A stretch of 64,000 nt of DNA from Micromonospora chersina (GCF_900091475.1 NZ_FMIB01000002.1:4836001-4900000); one strand, 5' to 3'; positions 17,908 through 26,782 are shown, numbered from the stretch's first letter. Numbers and translations are program-made. The notes: generated by a model not told the origin, from the letters alone.

Positions 17908-18441
17908 ATGAGCCGCAGGAGTGAGGTCGCCGCGCTGATCGAGGCCGTCTGCGCCGAGCGCGAGCTGGAGTGGGAGTCCACCGGCGAGACGTCGTACGCG
18001 GTGACCCTGCCGGGGACGCACAAGCTCAAGACGATCTGCAACCTCATCGTGGGCGAGCACGCGCTCCGGGTCGAGGCGTTCGTGATGCGCCAGCCGGACG
18101 AGCGCCGCGAGGAGCTGTGGGCCTGGCTGCTCCAGCGCAACGCCCGGATGTACGGGGTGTCCTTCTCCATCGACGCCGTCGGCGACATCTATCTGACCGG
18201 GCGGGTCAACCTGGCCGGGGTGGACTCCGACGAGCTGGACCGCCTCCTCGGGTCCGTGCTCACGTACGCCGACGAGTCCTTCGACAGCATGCTGGAGATC
18301 GGCTTCGGCACCGCCATCCGCCGCGAGTGGGAGTGGCGGGTCAAGCGGGGTGAGTCGACGGCCAACCTGGCCGCGTTCGCCCACCTCTTCGAGCCCTCGA
18401 CCGCGGCCGGGTCGGCCGCCGGAGGTTCGGACCCGTCCTGA
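17908..18441 (+). CDS. YbjN domain-containing protein
   Basis: 177 residues of the YbjN-like fold related to type III secretion chaperones (alpha/beta, LPGTHKLKTICNLIVGEHALRVEAFVMR). Function unknown in actinobacteria; the gene commonly follows mshA. ATG at 17908 lies 7 nt after a TAGAGT -10 box (17895-17900), so it has its own leaderless promoter even though it is only 48 nt behind mshA. The C-terminal tail (AAGSAAGGSDPS) is low complexity. Confidence 0.8.
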   Translation: MSRRSEVAALIEAVCAERELEWESTGETSYAVTLPGTHKLKTICNLIVGEHALRVEAFVMRQPDERREELWAWLLQRNARMYGVSFSIDAVGDIYLTGRVNLAGVDSDELDRLLGSVLTYADESFDSMLEIGFGTAIRREWEWRVKRGESTANLAAFAHLFEPSTAAGSAAGGSDPS

Positions 18442-18519
18442 GGGGTATGCCGCACCGCGCGGTGCGGCGAAATCGGGACCCACCGCGGGCCGAGGACGGA
18501 CTGTCGAGGAGCGTGTCCC

Positions 18520-19659
18520 ATGGCTCAGCGCAACAGCTCAAGTCGCGGCACGACTGCGACGAGGACCAAACGCCAGCCCGGCAACCAGACGGCGAACACG
18601 CCGGGCATCTCCGAATCCGAGATCTCCCGGATGAAGGTCGACGACATCCGGGGCCAGTTGCGTCGGCGCGGGGTCTCCGGGCTCTCCGCCATGCGCAAGC
18701 CGGACCTGGTGAAGACCCTGGTCCGGAGGCTGCGATCCGAACAGGGCGGTGCGGCCCGGAAGAGCACCGGCCCGGCCGGCCGGCCGTCGGCGACGAAGAA
18801 GACGGCGGCGGCGAAGAAGACGACCGCGGCGCGCCGGACCGCGCCGTCGCGGGCGAAGGCCGCGCCGGCCGCGAAGGCCACCGGCGCCCGGGCGAAGGCG
18901 ACCCCGGCGAAGAAGACGACGGCCGCCCGGGCGAAGGCCGCGCCGGCGAAGAAGACGACGGCCGCCCGGGCGAAGGCCGCACCGGCGAAGAAGACGACGA
19001 CCGCCCGGGCGAAGGCCGCGCCCGCGAAGAAGACCGCGAAGACGGCGCCCGCGAAGAAGGCGCCCGCGAAGAAGACCGCGAAGGCCGCGCCGGCGAGGAA
19101 GGCCGCTGGCGTACGGGCGAAGGCCGCGCCCGCGAGGAAGACCGCGAAGGCGGCGCCCGCGAAGAAGACAGCGAAGGCGGCGCCGGCGACGAAGGCCGCG
19201 GGCACCCGGGCGAAGGCGGTGCCGGCGAGGCAGGCGGCCGCCGTTCCCGGACCGGCCCTGGCGCGAGCCACGGCCGCGACGGCCACCCAGGTACGGAGCG
19301 GTGCGTCCGCCTCCCGGTCGGTCGGTTCGTCCCAGCAGATCACGTCGCTGGACGACCGTCCGGAACGTCCCGGGCGCAGCCTGGTGACGACCAACCACGA
19401 GGTCATCCAGCGGTGGGCCCGGGCGCGCAACGCCAAGCCGGCCACCATCGCCGGAACCGAGCGGGGTGACCGTCCCGGGGTGCTGACGTTCAACATCCCC
19501 GGATACCGGGAAAGCAGCCGGATCCGCGAGGTGAGCTGGGACGACTGGTTCCGGACGTTCGACTCGCGCGGGCTGAACCTGATCTACCAGGAGCAGATGC
19601 GGGACGGCCGGCAGAGCAACTTCTTCCGGACCGAGAACCCGAATCGCGAGGACGCCTGA
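18520..19659 (+). CDS. Histone H1-like protein with Rho-N-like head and a C-terminal domain
   Basis: 379 residues in three parts. Residues about 30-72 (MKVDDIRGQLRRRGVSGLSA...LVKTLVRRL) look like a Rho-N/SAP/LEM-type nucleic-acid-binding helix-extension-helix. Residues about 80-245 are Lys/Ala-rich with repeated AKK(T) units as in eukaryotic H1 tails and HupB-like proteins. Residues about 290-372 form a separate domain (TTNHEVIQRWARARNAKPAT ... VSWDDWFRTFD ... LNLIYQEQ) that I recall in small proteins of other bacteria, sometimes mislabelled as glucan-branching enzymes. A nucleoid-binding role is likely from the first two parts; the role of the last is unknown. Possible RBS GGAG upstream of ATG at 18520. 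Confidence 0.8.
   Translation: MAQRNSSSRGTTATRTKRQPGNQTANTPGISESEISRMKVDDIRGQLRRRGVSGLSAMRKPDLVKTLVRRLRSEQGGAARKSTGPAGRPSATKKTAAAKKTTAARRTAPSRAKAAPAAKATGARAKATPAKKTTAARAKAAPAKKTTAARAKAAPAKKTTTARAKAAPAKKTAKTAPAKKAPAKKTAKAAPARKAAGVRAKAAPARKTAKAAPAKKTAKAAPATKAAGTRAKAVPARQAAAVPGPALARATAATATQVRSGASASRSVGSSQQITSLDDRPERPGRSLVTTNHEVIQRWARARNAKPATIAGTERGDRPGVLTFNIPGYRESSRIREVSWDDWFRTFDSRGLNLIYQEQMRDGRQSNFFRTENPNREDA
18907..19023 (+). repeat. Three in-frame 39-bp repeats in the H1-like gene
   Basis: Three consecutive 39-bp units (18907-18945, 18946-18984, 18985-19023) each encode AKKTTAARAKAAP (third copy has T in place of the first A). Flanking sequence continues with shorter AKK/APA units. This is the kind of tract that expands and contracts between strains. 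Confidence 0.9.
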
Positions 19660-20039
19660 GGTTTACGGGAATGGTCGACGGGAACCCGCTGTTGGCCAAC
19701 GAAGAGACCGGAGCAGGGACAGCCGGGTTTCCGACACGGGTGCTGTGACGGGTAAGACAGCAATCTGGGTTGAATCCGGAATCCGGGCGAACTAACTTTA
19801 TTGCACCGCGCCACGCTTGGAAACGTTCGGGGGAGCGGCGGATCGATCAGATCCGCGCAAGCGAGGCGCGAGGGATCGGGTGGAGCACACCGTTGGGGGA
19901 CGGTGCCACCCGTGGAACCGGCGGCGCGAGCGGGCGACGCTTACGGGGGTGAGGGTCGCCCGCCGCCGCCGGGTCGTACGGTGCGAGCGCCCATCACGAC
20001 GGGGGTCGTGGTGGGCGCTCGACGCCGTTCCGGGGACCT
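19660..20039. other. 380-bp intergenic region between convergent genes
   Basis: No credible gene is present. The 5' half has lower GC content than average (GAATCCGGAATCC and AACTAACTTTATT near 19770-19802). The 3' half holds a strong hairpin (19984-20021) close to the end of the MFS gene. Short open frames here have no ribosome-binding site and no protein-like composition. Confidence 0.6.
19984..20021. terminator. Hairpin after the first MFS gene
   Basis: 17-bp arms starting CGAGCGCCCATCACGAC and ending GTCGTGGTGGGCGCTCG, one mismatch, 4-nt G loop. It lies 19 bp beyond the stop of the minus-strand MFS gene and is the likely terminator for that transcript. Confidence 0.7.
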
Positions 20040-21296
20040 TCAGCGCCCCGCCGACACCGTCTCGCCCCGTTCCGCGGCCACCCGCAGCGCGGCGACCCGC
20101 CGTTCCCGCGGCGGCCCCGCCAGCAGGTGACCGGCCGCCGCGACCAGGCCCAGGGCGCCCACCACGAGCCAGTGCCCTTCGCCGAGATGCTGGAGGCTCA
20201 GCCCGCCCAGCGCCGGCGCCACGAAGGAGGCTGCCGGGAAGGTCAGGTAGAACACCGACTGGTAGCGGGCGCGCAGCTCGGGCGGGGCGAGGTCCGCGTT
20301 GATCTGCGCGTTCGGCGGCGCCGCGAGCATCTGCCCGACCGTCCACACCACGGCGGCGCCCAGGTAGAGCGGCAGACCGTCGGCGACGGTCAGCGCCCCG
20401 AAGCCGAGCGCCATGAGCCCGGTGGAGACCGCCAGCACTGTCGACTTCCGGTACGGCTCGATGAGCCGGGGCACGAAGAGCTGCCCGACCACGATGAGCG
20501 CGCCGCCGAGCGCCACCACCAGCCCGTACGCCGAGGGGCGCAGGCCGTCGGCCCGCATCGCCAGCGGCATGATCGTCGAGGTCTGCATGGTGAGCACGGC
20601 CAGCAGGAAGGTCAGCCCCACGAAGGCCAGGAAGGTGCGGTCGGTCAGTGCCGTGTGCAGCCCGGGCCGCCGGCCCGCCACCGCTCGTGGGGTGACCGCC
20701 GGGCGGCGGGTCAGGGTCTCCGGGACCTTCAGCGCGATGACCACGGCCGCCGCCAGCGTCGCGGCGGCGTCGACCAGGAACAGCGCCAGGAAGCTCGCCT
20801 CGGCGAGCACACCGGCCAGCAGCGAGGCCACGGCCATGCCGAGGTTGAACGCCCAGAACTGGAGGTTGAACGCGCGGGAGCGGCGTGCCTCGGGCACCAC
20901 GTCCACGATGGCGGCCACGAACGCCGGGCTGGGCATCGAGTGCACCATCCCGACCAGCGCGGCCAGCACGGCGATCACCGCCAGGTGCCGGCTGAACGCC
21001 AGCCCCACCATCAGCCCGGCCGCGCCCAGGTGGGCGGCGAGCAGGGTGGACCGGCGGCCCCACCGGTCGGCCAGCACCCCGCCGAGCAGCGTGCCGGCCG
21101 CGCCGCCGGCCCCGTACGCCCCGACCACCAGGCCGGCCAGCGACGCCGAGGCGCCCCGCGCGGCGGTCAGGTAGAGCGACAGGAAGAGCATGGCGAAGGC
21201 GCCGGCACGGTTGATCAGCAGGCCGGACCAGAGGTACCAGAAGGTGGCGGGGAGCCCGCCGGCCGTGTCGTCCCACCAGCGCCGCAGGCCGCGCAC
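20040..21296 (-). CDS. MFS transporter (first of two tandem paralogues)
   Basis: 418 residues with 12 hydrophobic segments and the MFS signature loop LADRWGRRSTLL between segments 2 and 3. The N-terminus TFWYLWSGLLINRAGAF is nearly the same as in the neighbouring MFS protein (TFWYLWTGTLINRLGSF), so the pair arose by duplication. Likely a drug or metabolite efflux protein; the substrate is unknown. GTG start at 21296 is supported by GGAGG 5 nt upstream. The short gap upstream contains GTTAAC, which might be a regulator site. Confidence 0.85.
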   Translation of the reverse strand: MRGLRRWWDDTAGGLPATFWYLWSGLLINRAGAFAMLFLSLYLTAARGASASLAGLVVGAYGAGGAAGTLLGGVLADRWGRRSTLLAAHLGAAGLMVGLAFSRHLAVIAVLAALVGMVHSMPSPAFVAAIVDVVPEARRSRAFNLQFWAFNLGMAVASLLAGVLAEASFLALFLVDAAATLAAAVVIALKVPETLTRRPAVTPRAVAGRRPGLHTALTDRTFLAFVGLTFLLAVLTMQTSTIMPLAMRADGLRPSAYGLVVALGGALIVVGQLFVPRLIEPYRKSTVLAVSTGLMALGFGALTVADGLPLYLGAAVVWTVGQMLAAPPNAQINADLAPPELRARYQSVFYLTFPAASFVAPALGGLSLQHLGEGHWLVVGALGLVAAAGHLLAGPPRERRVAALRVAAERGETVSAGR

Positions 21297-21400
21297 CCGT
21301 CCTCCATGAAGCTTTGTTAACTGATCCGCCCCTGCCGACCGTAGTGGCCCGGCCCGGCGTTCGCCTGGTGGCGCTGGTCACCACCGCCGGAAGGCGTACC

Positions 21401-22726
21401 TCAGGAGCCGGCGCGGACCGGCTCGGCGGGTGCGGTGGCCGCGGCCTCGGCCGCCTCCGGCACCGGGGTCCGGGCCACGGTGACCGGCGTGACCGGGGTG
21501 CCCGCGGTGCGGAGCCGGGCCGCGCGCCGCTCCCGGGCCGGGCCGGAGATCAGGTGGGCCACCGCCATCACGGCGCCGATGACGGCGCAGCCGAGCCAGA
21601 GCGCCGTGTTGCCGGCGTGCTCCCGGACCAGGCCGCCGAGGACCGGGGCGGTCGCACCGGCGAGCTGCCAGGAGAGTGAGAACGCCCCCTGGTAGCGACC
21701 GCGCAGCGCGGCGGGGGAGAGCTCGGCGATGAGGGTGGCGTTGGACGGCGAGTTGAGCATCTCGCCGACCGTCCAGATCAGCACGGTCAGGCCGTAGAGC
21801 CAGGCGGTGTCGGCGAGCGCGGTCAGCCCGAAGCCGACGCCCGTCACCAGCGCGGCGAGCGCCAGCACGTGCGAGCGGCTCCGGCCCTTGATCAGCTTGG
21901 GCACGAAGAGTTGGCCGACCACGATGAGCACCCCGTTGAGCGCGATCACCGAGCCGTAGGTGGCCGGGCTCAGCCCGGAGTCGCCCATGGCGATCGGCAG
22001 CATCGAGATGTGCTGGAGGAAGACCAGCGCGCCGAACAGGTTGAGCGCCACGAAGCCCAGGAAGACCCGGTCGGTGAGGATGGTCCGCAGGGCGCCCGCG
22101 GGGGCCGCGGCGCCCTTGCTCACCGGTCCGGCGTGCGCCGACCGGGTCTCGCCGACGCGGGTGAAGATGATCAGCGCGGTGATCAGCGTGGTCGCCGCGT
22201 CGACCAGGAAGAGCAGCAGGTAGCCGGCCTGGGCGGCGACGCCGGCCAGCACGGCGGCGCAGGCGAAGCCCAGGTTGATCGCCCAGTAGTTCAGCGAGAA
22301 GGCGCGCAGCCGGTCCTTCTCCGGCACCACGTCGACCATCATGGCGCCGAACGCCGGGCGGGCCGCCTCGGCGAACGTGCCGAGCAGCAGCGCGCCCAGC
22401 GCCACCGCCCAGAGCGGCCGGGCCAGGCCGAGCGCGACCATCATGGTGGCGGCGCCGAGATGCGCGGTGAGCAGGGTGGGCCGGCGTCCCCACCGGTCGG
22501 TCAGGGTGCCGCCGATCGTGGTGCCGACCGCGCCGCCGACGCCCCAGAGGCCGATGACCAGGCCGGCCTGTGAGGCCGAGAAGTCGCGTTCCTGGGTGAG
22601 GTAGATGGCCAGGAAGACCAGGACGAACGAGCCGAGCCGGTTGATCAGGGTGCCGGTCCAGAGGTACCAGAAGGTCCTCGGTAGCCCGCCTGTGGTGTCC
22701 CGGAACCAGCCCTGCACCGTCCGCAT
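21401..22726 (-). CDS. MFS transporter (second tandem paralogue)
   Basis: 441 residues, 12 membrane segments, loop LTDRWGRRPTLL. Similar over its whole length to the downstream MFS protein but with a longer C-terminal tail. A 104-bp gap separates the two; no terminator is obvious in it, so they may share a transcript with an additional internal promoter. Substrate unknown. Confidence 0.85.
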   Translation of the reverse strand: MRTVQGWFRDTTGGLPRTFWYLWTGTLINRLGSFVLVFLAIYLTQERDFSASQAGLVIGLWGVGGAVGTTIGGTLTDRWGRRPTLLTAHLGAATMMVALGLARPLWAVALGALLLGTFAEAARPAFGAMMVDVVPEKDRLRAFSLNYWAINLGFACAAVLAGVAAQAGYLLLFLVDAATTLITALIIFTRVGETRSAHAGPVSKGAAAPAGALRTILTDRVFLGFVALNLFGALVFLQHISMLPIAMGDSGLSPATYGSVIALNGVLIVVGQLFVPKLIKGRSRSHVLALAALVTGVGFGLTALADTAWLYGLTVLIWTVGEMLNSPSNATLIAELSPAALRGRYQGAFSLSWQLAGATAPVLGGLVREHAGNTALWLGCAVIGAVMAVAHLISGPARERRAARLRTAGTPVTPVTVARTPVPEAAEAAATAPAEPVRAGS

Positions 22727-22877
22727 CCCCGCGCCCCCGTATTGGTAATGACCGAGCTATCCTCAGCGCCTTACAACCTAGTCCTGCCCCCGAACGCCGG
22801 TCATCAGCTTTTCCACGTGGTGGTCGTCACGACCCGTCCCCGCGTGTCCGCCGAGCCGGTACGGCAGGATGATCCGC

Positions 22878-23645
22878 ATGACTGCGAGCGAGGGGCCCAC
22901 CGTCGGGACGCTGGTCCTGCTGCGGCACGGCGAGAGCGACTGGAACGCCAAGAACCTCTTCACCGGCTGGGTCGACGTCGACCTGACGGCCAAGGGCGAG
23001 ACCGAGGCGCGGCGCGGCGGCGAGCTGCTCCGCGAGCACAACCTGCTGCCCGACGTGGTGCACACGAGCGTGCTGCGCCGCGCGATCCGCACCGCCGAGC
23101 TGGCGCTGAACGCCGCCGACCGGCACTGGATCGCGGTGCGCCGGTCGTGGCGGCTCAACGAGCGCCACTACGGCGCCCTCCAGGGCAAGAACAAGAAGCA
23201 GACCCTTGACGAGTACGGCGAGGAGCAGTTCATGCTCTGGCGCCGGTCGTACGACACGCCGCCGCCGCCCATCGACGACGCCGACGAGTGGTCGCAGGTC
23301 GGCGACCCCCGGTACGCGCTGCTGCCGACCGAGCTGATGCCGCGCACCGAGTGCCTCAAGGACGTCGTCGAGCGGATGCTGCCCTACTGGTACGACTCGA
23401 TCGTGCCGGACATCCTGGCCGGCCGGACGGTGCTGGTGGCGGCGCACGGCAACTCGCTGCGCGCCCTGGTCAAGCACCTCGACCAGATCTCCGACGAGGC
23501 GATCGCCAAGCTGAACATCCCCACCGGCATCCCGCTCCGCTACGACCTCGACCCCGACCTGCGCCCGCAGGTCCTCGGGGGCACCTACCTCGACCCCGAG
23601 GCCGCCAAGGAGGCCGCCGCGGCGGTCGCCAACCAGGGCCGCTGA
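22878..23645 (+). CDS. gpmA: 2,3-bisphosphoglycerate-dependent phosphoglycerate mutase
   Basis: 255 residues. Interconverts 3- and 2-phosphoglycerate in glycolysis/gluconeogenesis. The phosphohistidine motif [12 protein letters not shown] sits at the N-terminus, the second catalytic His is in [10 protein letters not shown], and the E in [13 protein letters not shown] is the proton donor region. ATG at 22878 ([10 protein letters not shown]) is preferred over the ATG three codons upstream because AGG lies 9 nt before it. The gene precedes phoU/senX3/regX3, an arrangement also seen in mycobacteria. Confidence 0.95.
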   Translation: MTASEGPTVGTLVLLRHGESDWNAKNLFTGWVDVDLTAKGETEARRGGELLREHNLLPDVVHTSVLRRAIRTAELALNAADRHWIAVRRSWRLNERHYGALQGKNKKQTLDEYGEEQFMLWRRSYDTPPPPIDDADEWSQVGDPRYALLPTELMPRTECLKDVVERMLPYWYDSIVPDILAGRTVLVAAHGNSLRALVKHLDQISDEAIAKLNIPTGIPLRYDLDPDLRPQVLGGTYLDPEAAKEAAAAVANQGR

Positions 23646-23650
23646 CGCCG

Positions 23651-23688
23651 ACGACGAAGGCCCCCGGGTGACCGGGGGCCTTCGTCGT
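23651..23688. terminator. Bidirectional terminator between gpmA and phoU
   Basis: Perfect 17-bp stem ACGACGAAGGCCCCCGG / CCGGGGGCCTTCGTCGT with a GTGA tetraloop, located 5 bp after the gpmA stop and 7 bp after the phoU stop on the other strand. Confidence 0.85.
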
Positions 23689-23695
23689 GTCCGGG

Positions 23696-24349
23696 TCAGC
23701 TGGCCGAGGGCGCCGTCTCGCCGGTGATCAGGTAGACCACGTGCTCGCCGGCGTTCACCGCGTGGTCGGCGAAGCGCTCGTAGAAGCGGCCCAGCAGGGT
23801 CGCGTCGATGGCGGTCTCCACCCCGTACGGCCAGTCGTCGCCGAGCAGCACGCCGAAGAGGCTCTTGTGCAGGTCGTCCATGGTGTCGTCGTCACGGTCC
23901 AGCTCGGCTGCCAGGTCGGCGTCGGGCTTCGCGAGCACCGAGGCGATCTTCTCGGCCATCCGGTCCGCGATGGCGGCCATGTCCGTGAAGACCGGGCGCA
24001 GCTCGGCCGGCACCGCCGGCGACGGGTGCCGGCGCAGCGCCGTCTTGGCGACGTGGTCGGCCAGGTCGCCCATCCGCTCCAGGTCGGCGGCCACGTGCAG
24101 GGCGGTGATCATGGCACGCAGGTCGGAGGCGACCGGCGCCTGCCGGGCCAGCAGGTCGCAGACCCGCTCCTCCACGTGCCGGTACAGGTCGTCGATCTCG
24201 GCGTCCCGCGCGATCACCGTCTCCGACGCGGCGCGGTCCGCGGTGAGCAGGCCCCGGGTGGCCTGCCGCATGGCCGCCCGCACCCCCTCGGCCATGTCCA
24301 CCAGCAGCTGGCTGACAATCTGGAGGTCGGCCCGGAACTCGTCGCGCAT
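23696..24349 (-). CDS. phoU: Phosphate-specific transport system regulator PhoU
   Basis: 217 residues, two three-helix-bundle PhoU domains with the metal-binding-type motifs ERMGDLADHVAK and ERFADHAVNAGEH. PhoU links the Pst transporter to the PhoR/SenX3-type kinase and keeps the phosphate regulon off when phosphate is plentiful. ATG at 24349 (MRDEFRADLQ) has AGGAAG 6 nt upstream; the frame is open well beyond it but without family similarity. Divergent from the senX3-like gene. Confidence 0.92.
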   Translation of the reverse strand: MRDEFRADLQIVSQLLVDMAEGVRAAMRQATRGLLTADRAASETVIARDAEIDDLYRHVEERVCDLLARQAPVASDLRAMITALHVAADLERMGDLADHVAKTALRRHPSPAVPAELRPVFTDMAAIADRMAEKIASVLAKPDADLAAELDRDDDTMDDLHKSLFGVLLGDDWPYGVETAIDATLLGRFYERFADHAVNAGEHVVYLITGETAPSAS

Positions 24350-24453
24350 CGTCACTTCCTGGGGTCGTTTGTCGCCGTCCCGGCCGGAAGGGCCGAGGTG
24401 CGGCGTGAGCAGGTGCGCGACCCACGGTAGGCCGGGGGAACCGGCGTCGAGAT

Positions 24454-24541
24454 GAACGCGGGTTAACGACGCGGGGCCCGCGAGTGAACATTCCCGGAAG
24501 TGAGAGTGGTTCGTCCCGTTCTGACCGATCGCCGGGTTAAC
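24454..24541. promoter_or_regulatory. Possible PHO-box-like repeats between phoU and the kinase gene
   Basis: On the minus strand, 24454-24467 reads GTTAACCCGCGTTCATC-like, two GTT(A/C)A units spaced 10 bp apart; a second GGTTAAC is at 24535-24541. Known PHO boxes use 11-bp spacing of GTTCAC units, so the fit is only partial. The location in the divergent promoter region of phoU and senX3/regX3 is the main argument. Confidence 0.3.
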
Positions 24542-24561
24542 AATGACCCTACGATCGCCGG

Positions 24562-25854
24562 GTGGAATGGGCGGTGGCGGTCGTGGTGGCCGTGGCGCTG
24601 GCGACCGGGCTGGTCGCCGGCCTCCTGCTGTCCGGACCCGTCCAGCAGTGGCGGCGCCGGTCGGTGCCGCCGGGAGGCCAGACCTCCCTCCGCAGCTCAG
24701 GGAGGCCCGCGATTCCCGACGACCAGCAGGGCGGGCTCTCCGGGCTCGGCCGCAAGACCGTCGACTCGCTGCGCGCCGGCGTGGTGGTGCTCGACCCGGA
24801 CGACATGCCGGTGCTCGTGAACCCGGCCGCCCGGGCCATGGGCCTGCTCCGCACCGGTGCCACACCCGGCTCCATCGCCGCGCACCCGCTGATCCGTACC
24901 CTCGCCGGGCAGGTCCGGCGCACGGGCGTGCGCCGCGAGATCGAGCTGGACCTGCCGCGGGGCCGCGACAGCGCGGGGGACAACCCGCTCGGCGTGCACC
25001 TGCGCGCCATGGGGCTGGGCGGCGGCTACATCTCGATCGAGGCGGCCGACGTCACCGAGTCGCACCGGCTGGCCCGGGTCCGGCGGGACTTCGTGGCCAA
25101 CGTGAGCCACGAGCTGAAGACCCCGATCGGTGCCCTCCAACTGCTCGCCGAGGCGCTTGTCGACGCCACCGAACCGGCCGGTGACGGGCCGGCCGAACTC
25201 TCCGAGGATCTGGTCGCCGCCCGGCGGTTCGCCGAGCGGATCCAGCACGAGTCGACCCGGCTCGGCCGGCTGGTGCAGGAGTTGCTGGAGCTCACCCGAC
25301 TCCAGGGCGCCGAGCCGCAGCCCGCGCCCGAGCCCGTCTCGCTGGACTGGGTGATCGCCGAGGTGATCGACCGGACCCGCACCGCGGCCACCGCCCGGCA
25401 CGTGGAGATCGTCGTCGACGGGCAGCGGGGGCTGACCGCGTACGGCAGCGACAGCCAGCTCGCCACCGCCGTGGCGAACCTCGTGGAGAACGCGATCAAC
25501 TACTCGGCCGAGGACACCACCGTCCGGGTGACCGCACGGACCACCGACGAGCACGTCGAGATCGCCGTCGCCGACCAGGGCATCGGCATCGCCCCGAACG
25601 AGGTCGACCGGATCTTCGAGCGGTTCTACCGGGCCGACCAGGCCCGGTCCCGGGCCACCGGCGGCACCGGCCTGGGCCTGGCCATCGTCAAACACATCGC
25701 CAGCAACCATGGCGGTCGGGTGGATGTGTCGAGCACTCTTGGTGGGGGGTCGACGTTCACCCTCCGGCTGCCCGCCCGCCCCCCGGACGACCTGGAGGCG
25801 ACACTCTCGTCCGCTGAGATCGAGGCCGGCCCGGCCGAGCTCCGGCAGGTCTGA
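24562..25854 (+). CDS. senX3: SenX3/PhoR-type phosphate-sensing histidine kinase
   Basis: 430 residues. One N-terminal membrane segment (about 4-24), a PAS-like region (LRAGVVVLDPDDMPVLVN...), the HisKA phospho-acceptor H183 in FVANVSHELKTP, and the ATPase boxes LVENAINYS (N), VADQGIGIA (G1) and GGTGLGLAIVKHI (G2). It has no large extracellular sensor, as in mycobacterial SenX3, which is controlled through PhoU and the Pst transporter. The GTG at 24562 follows a TACGAT -10 (24550-24555) by 6 nt, so the mRNA is probably leaderless. The regX3-like gene starts 23 nt downstream. Confidence 0.9.
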   Translation: MEWAVAVVVAVALATGLVAGLLLSGPVQQWRRRSVPPGGQTSLRSSGRPAIPDDQQGGLSGLGRKTVDSLRAGVVVLDPDDMPVLVNPAARAMGLLRTGATPGSIAAHPLIRTLAGQVRRTGVRREIELDLPRGRDSAGDNPLGVHLRAMGLGGGYISIEAADVTESHRLARVRRDFVANVSHELKTPIGALQLLAEALVDATEPAGDGPAELSEDLVAARRFAERIQHESTRLGRLVQELLELTRLQGAEPQPAPEPVSLDWVIAEVIDRTRTAATARHVEIVVDGQRGLTAYGSDSQLATAVANLVENAINYSAEDTTVRVTARTTDEHVEIAVADQGIGIAPNEVDRIFERFYRADQARSRATGGTGLGLAIVKHIASNHGGRVDVSSTLGGGSTFTLRLPARPPDDLEATLSSAEIEAGPAELRQV

Positions 25855-25877
25855 CCGACAGGAAAGGAAACACCCCG

Positions 25878-26561
25878 TTGAGCCGCGTACTGGTGGTGGA
25901 GGACGAGGAATCGTTCTCCGACGCCCTGTCCTACATGCTCCGCAAGGAGGGTTTCGAGGTCTCCGTCGCCGCGACGGGTCCCTCCGCCCTCACCGAGTTC
26001 GACCGGACCGGCGCCGACATCGTGCTGCTCGACCTGATGTTGCCGGAGATGTCGGGCACCGAGGTCTGCCGGCAGCTCCGGCAGCGGTCCCACGTGCCGA
26101 TCATCATGGTCACCGCCCGGGACAGTGAGATCGACAAGGTGGTCGGCCTGGAGATCGGGGCCGACGACTACGTCACGAAGCCGTACTCGCCGCGCGAGCT
26201 GGTCGCCCGCATCCGGGCCGTGCTGCGCCGGCAGAGCGCCGAGGCCGCCGAGTCGGGTGCGCCCACGCTGGCCGCCGGGCCGGTCCGCATGGACATCGAA
26301 CGGCACGTCGTGACCGTGGACGGCGCCGGCGTGCAGCTCCCGCTCAAGGAGTTCGAGCTGCTGGAGCTGCTGCTCCGCAACGCCGGCCGGGTGCTCACCC
26401 GCGGTCAGCTCATCGACCGGGTCTGGGGCGCCGACTACGTGGGCGACACCAAGACCCTGGACGTGCACGTCAAGCGGCTGCGCTCCAAGGTCGAGCCGGA
26501 GCCGTCCGCCCCGCGCTACATCGTCACCGTCCGCGGCCTGGGCTACAAGTTCGAACCGTGA
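25878..26561 (+). CDS. regX3: RegX3/PhoP-type response regulator
   Basis: 227 residues. Receiver domain with acidic pocket E8-D9, phospho-acceptor D52 in LLDLM and K in DDYVTKPYSPRELVARI; C-terminal OmpR-type winged helix (FELLELLLRNAGRVLTRGQLIDRVWG...TLDVHVKRLRSK). Expected to bind PHO-box-like sites upstream of phosphate-starvation genes. The start is a TTG at 25878 (SRVLVVEDEE), with the purine-rich site AGGAAAGGAAA just upstream; no ATG or GTG lies at the right place. Confidence 0.92.
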   Translation: MSRVLVVEDEESFSDALSYMLRKEGFEVSVAATGPSALTEFDRTGADIVLLDLMLPEMSGTEVCRQLRQRSHVPIIMVTARDSEIDKVVGLEIGADDYVTKPYSPRELVARIRAVLRRQSAEAAESGAPTLAAGPVRMDIERHVVTVDGAGVQLPLKEFELLELLLRNAGRVLTRGQLIDRVWGADYVGDTKTLDVHVKRLRSKVEPEPSAPRYIVTVRGLGYKFEP

Positions 26562-26729
26562 CGGGTTCGCGCCGCGGCCTTGCTCGCTGGTACCAAGCCC
26601 GATAACCCCAAGGGGTACGCAGAGCGCCGGCCCCACCGGGCTCCGCCCGGCTACCGGTGGCCCGATGAACGCGCCGGGCCGGCCCGGAGTGGGACCCAAT
26701 GTCCGCTTTCGTGCGGACCCCGACCGTTG

Positions 26730-26782
26730 GGTGGAACGCCATGGGTGTCTCCGGTGTCCGGATACACCCATGGCGTTCCACC
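26730..26782. repeat. 53-bp palindrome with nested hairpin
   Basis: Perfect 19-bp arms (26730-26748 and 26764-26782; left arm GGTGGAACGCCATGGGTGT) enclose a second hairpin TCCGG-TGT-CCGGA (26750-26762). Only single bases interrupt the two stems. Such a long perfect inverted repeat is unusual in a regulatory region and could be an extruded cruciform, a protein-binding site or a small palindromic mobile element. Confidence 0.8.
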
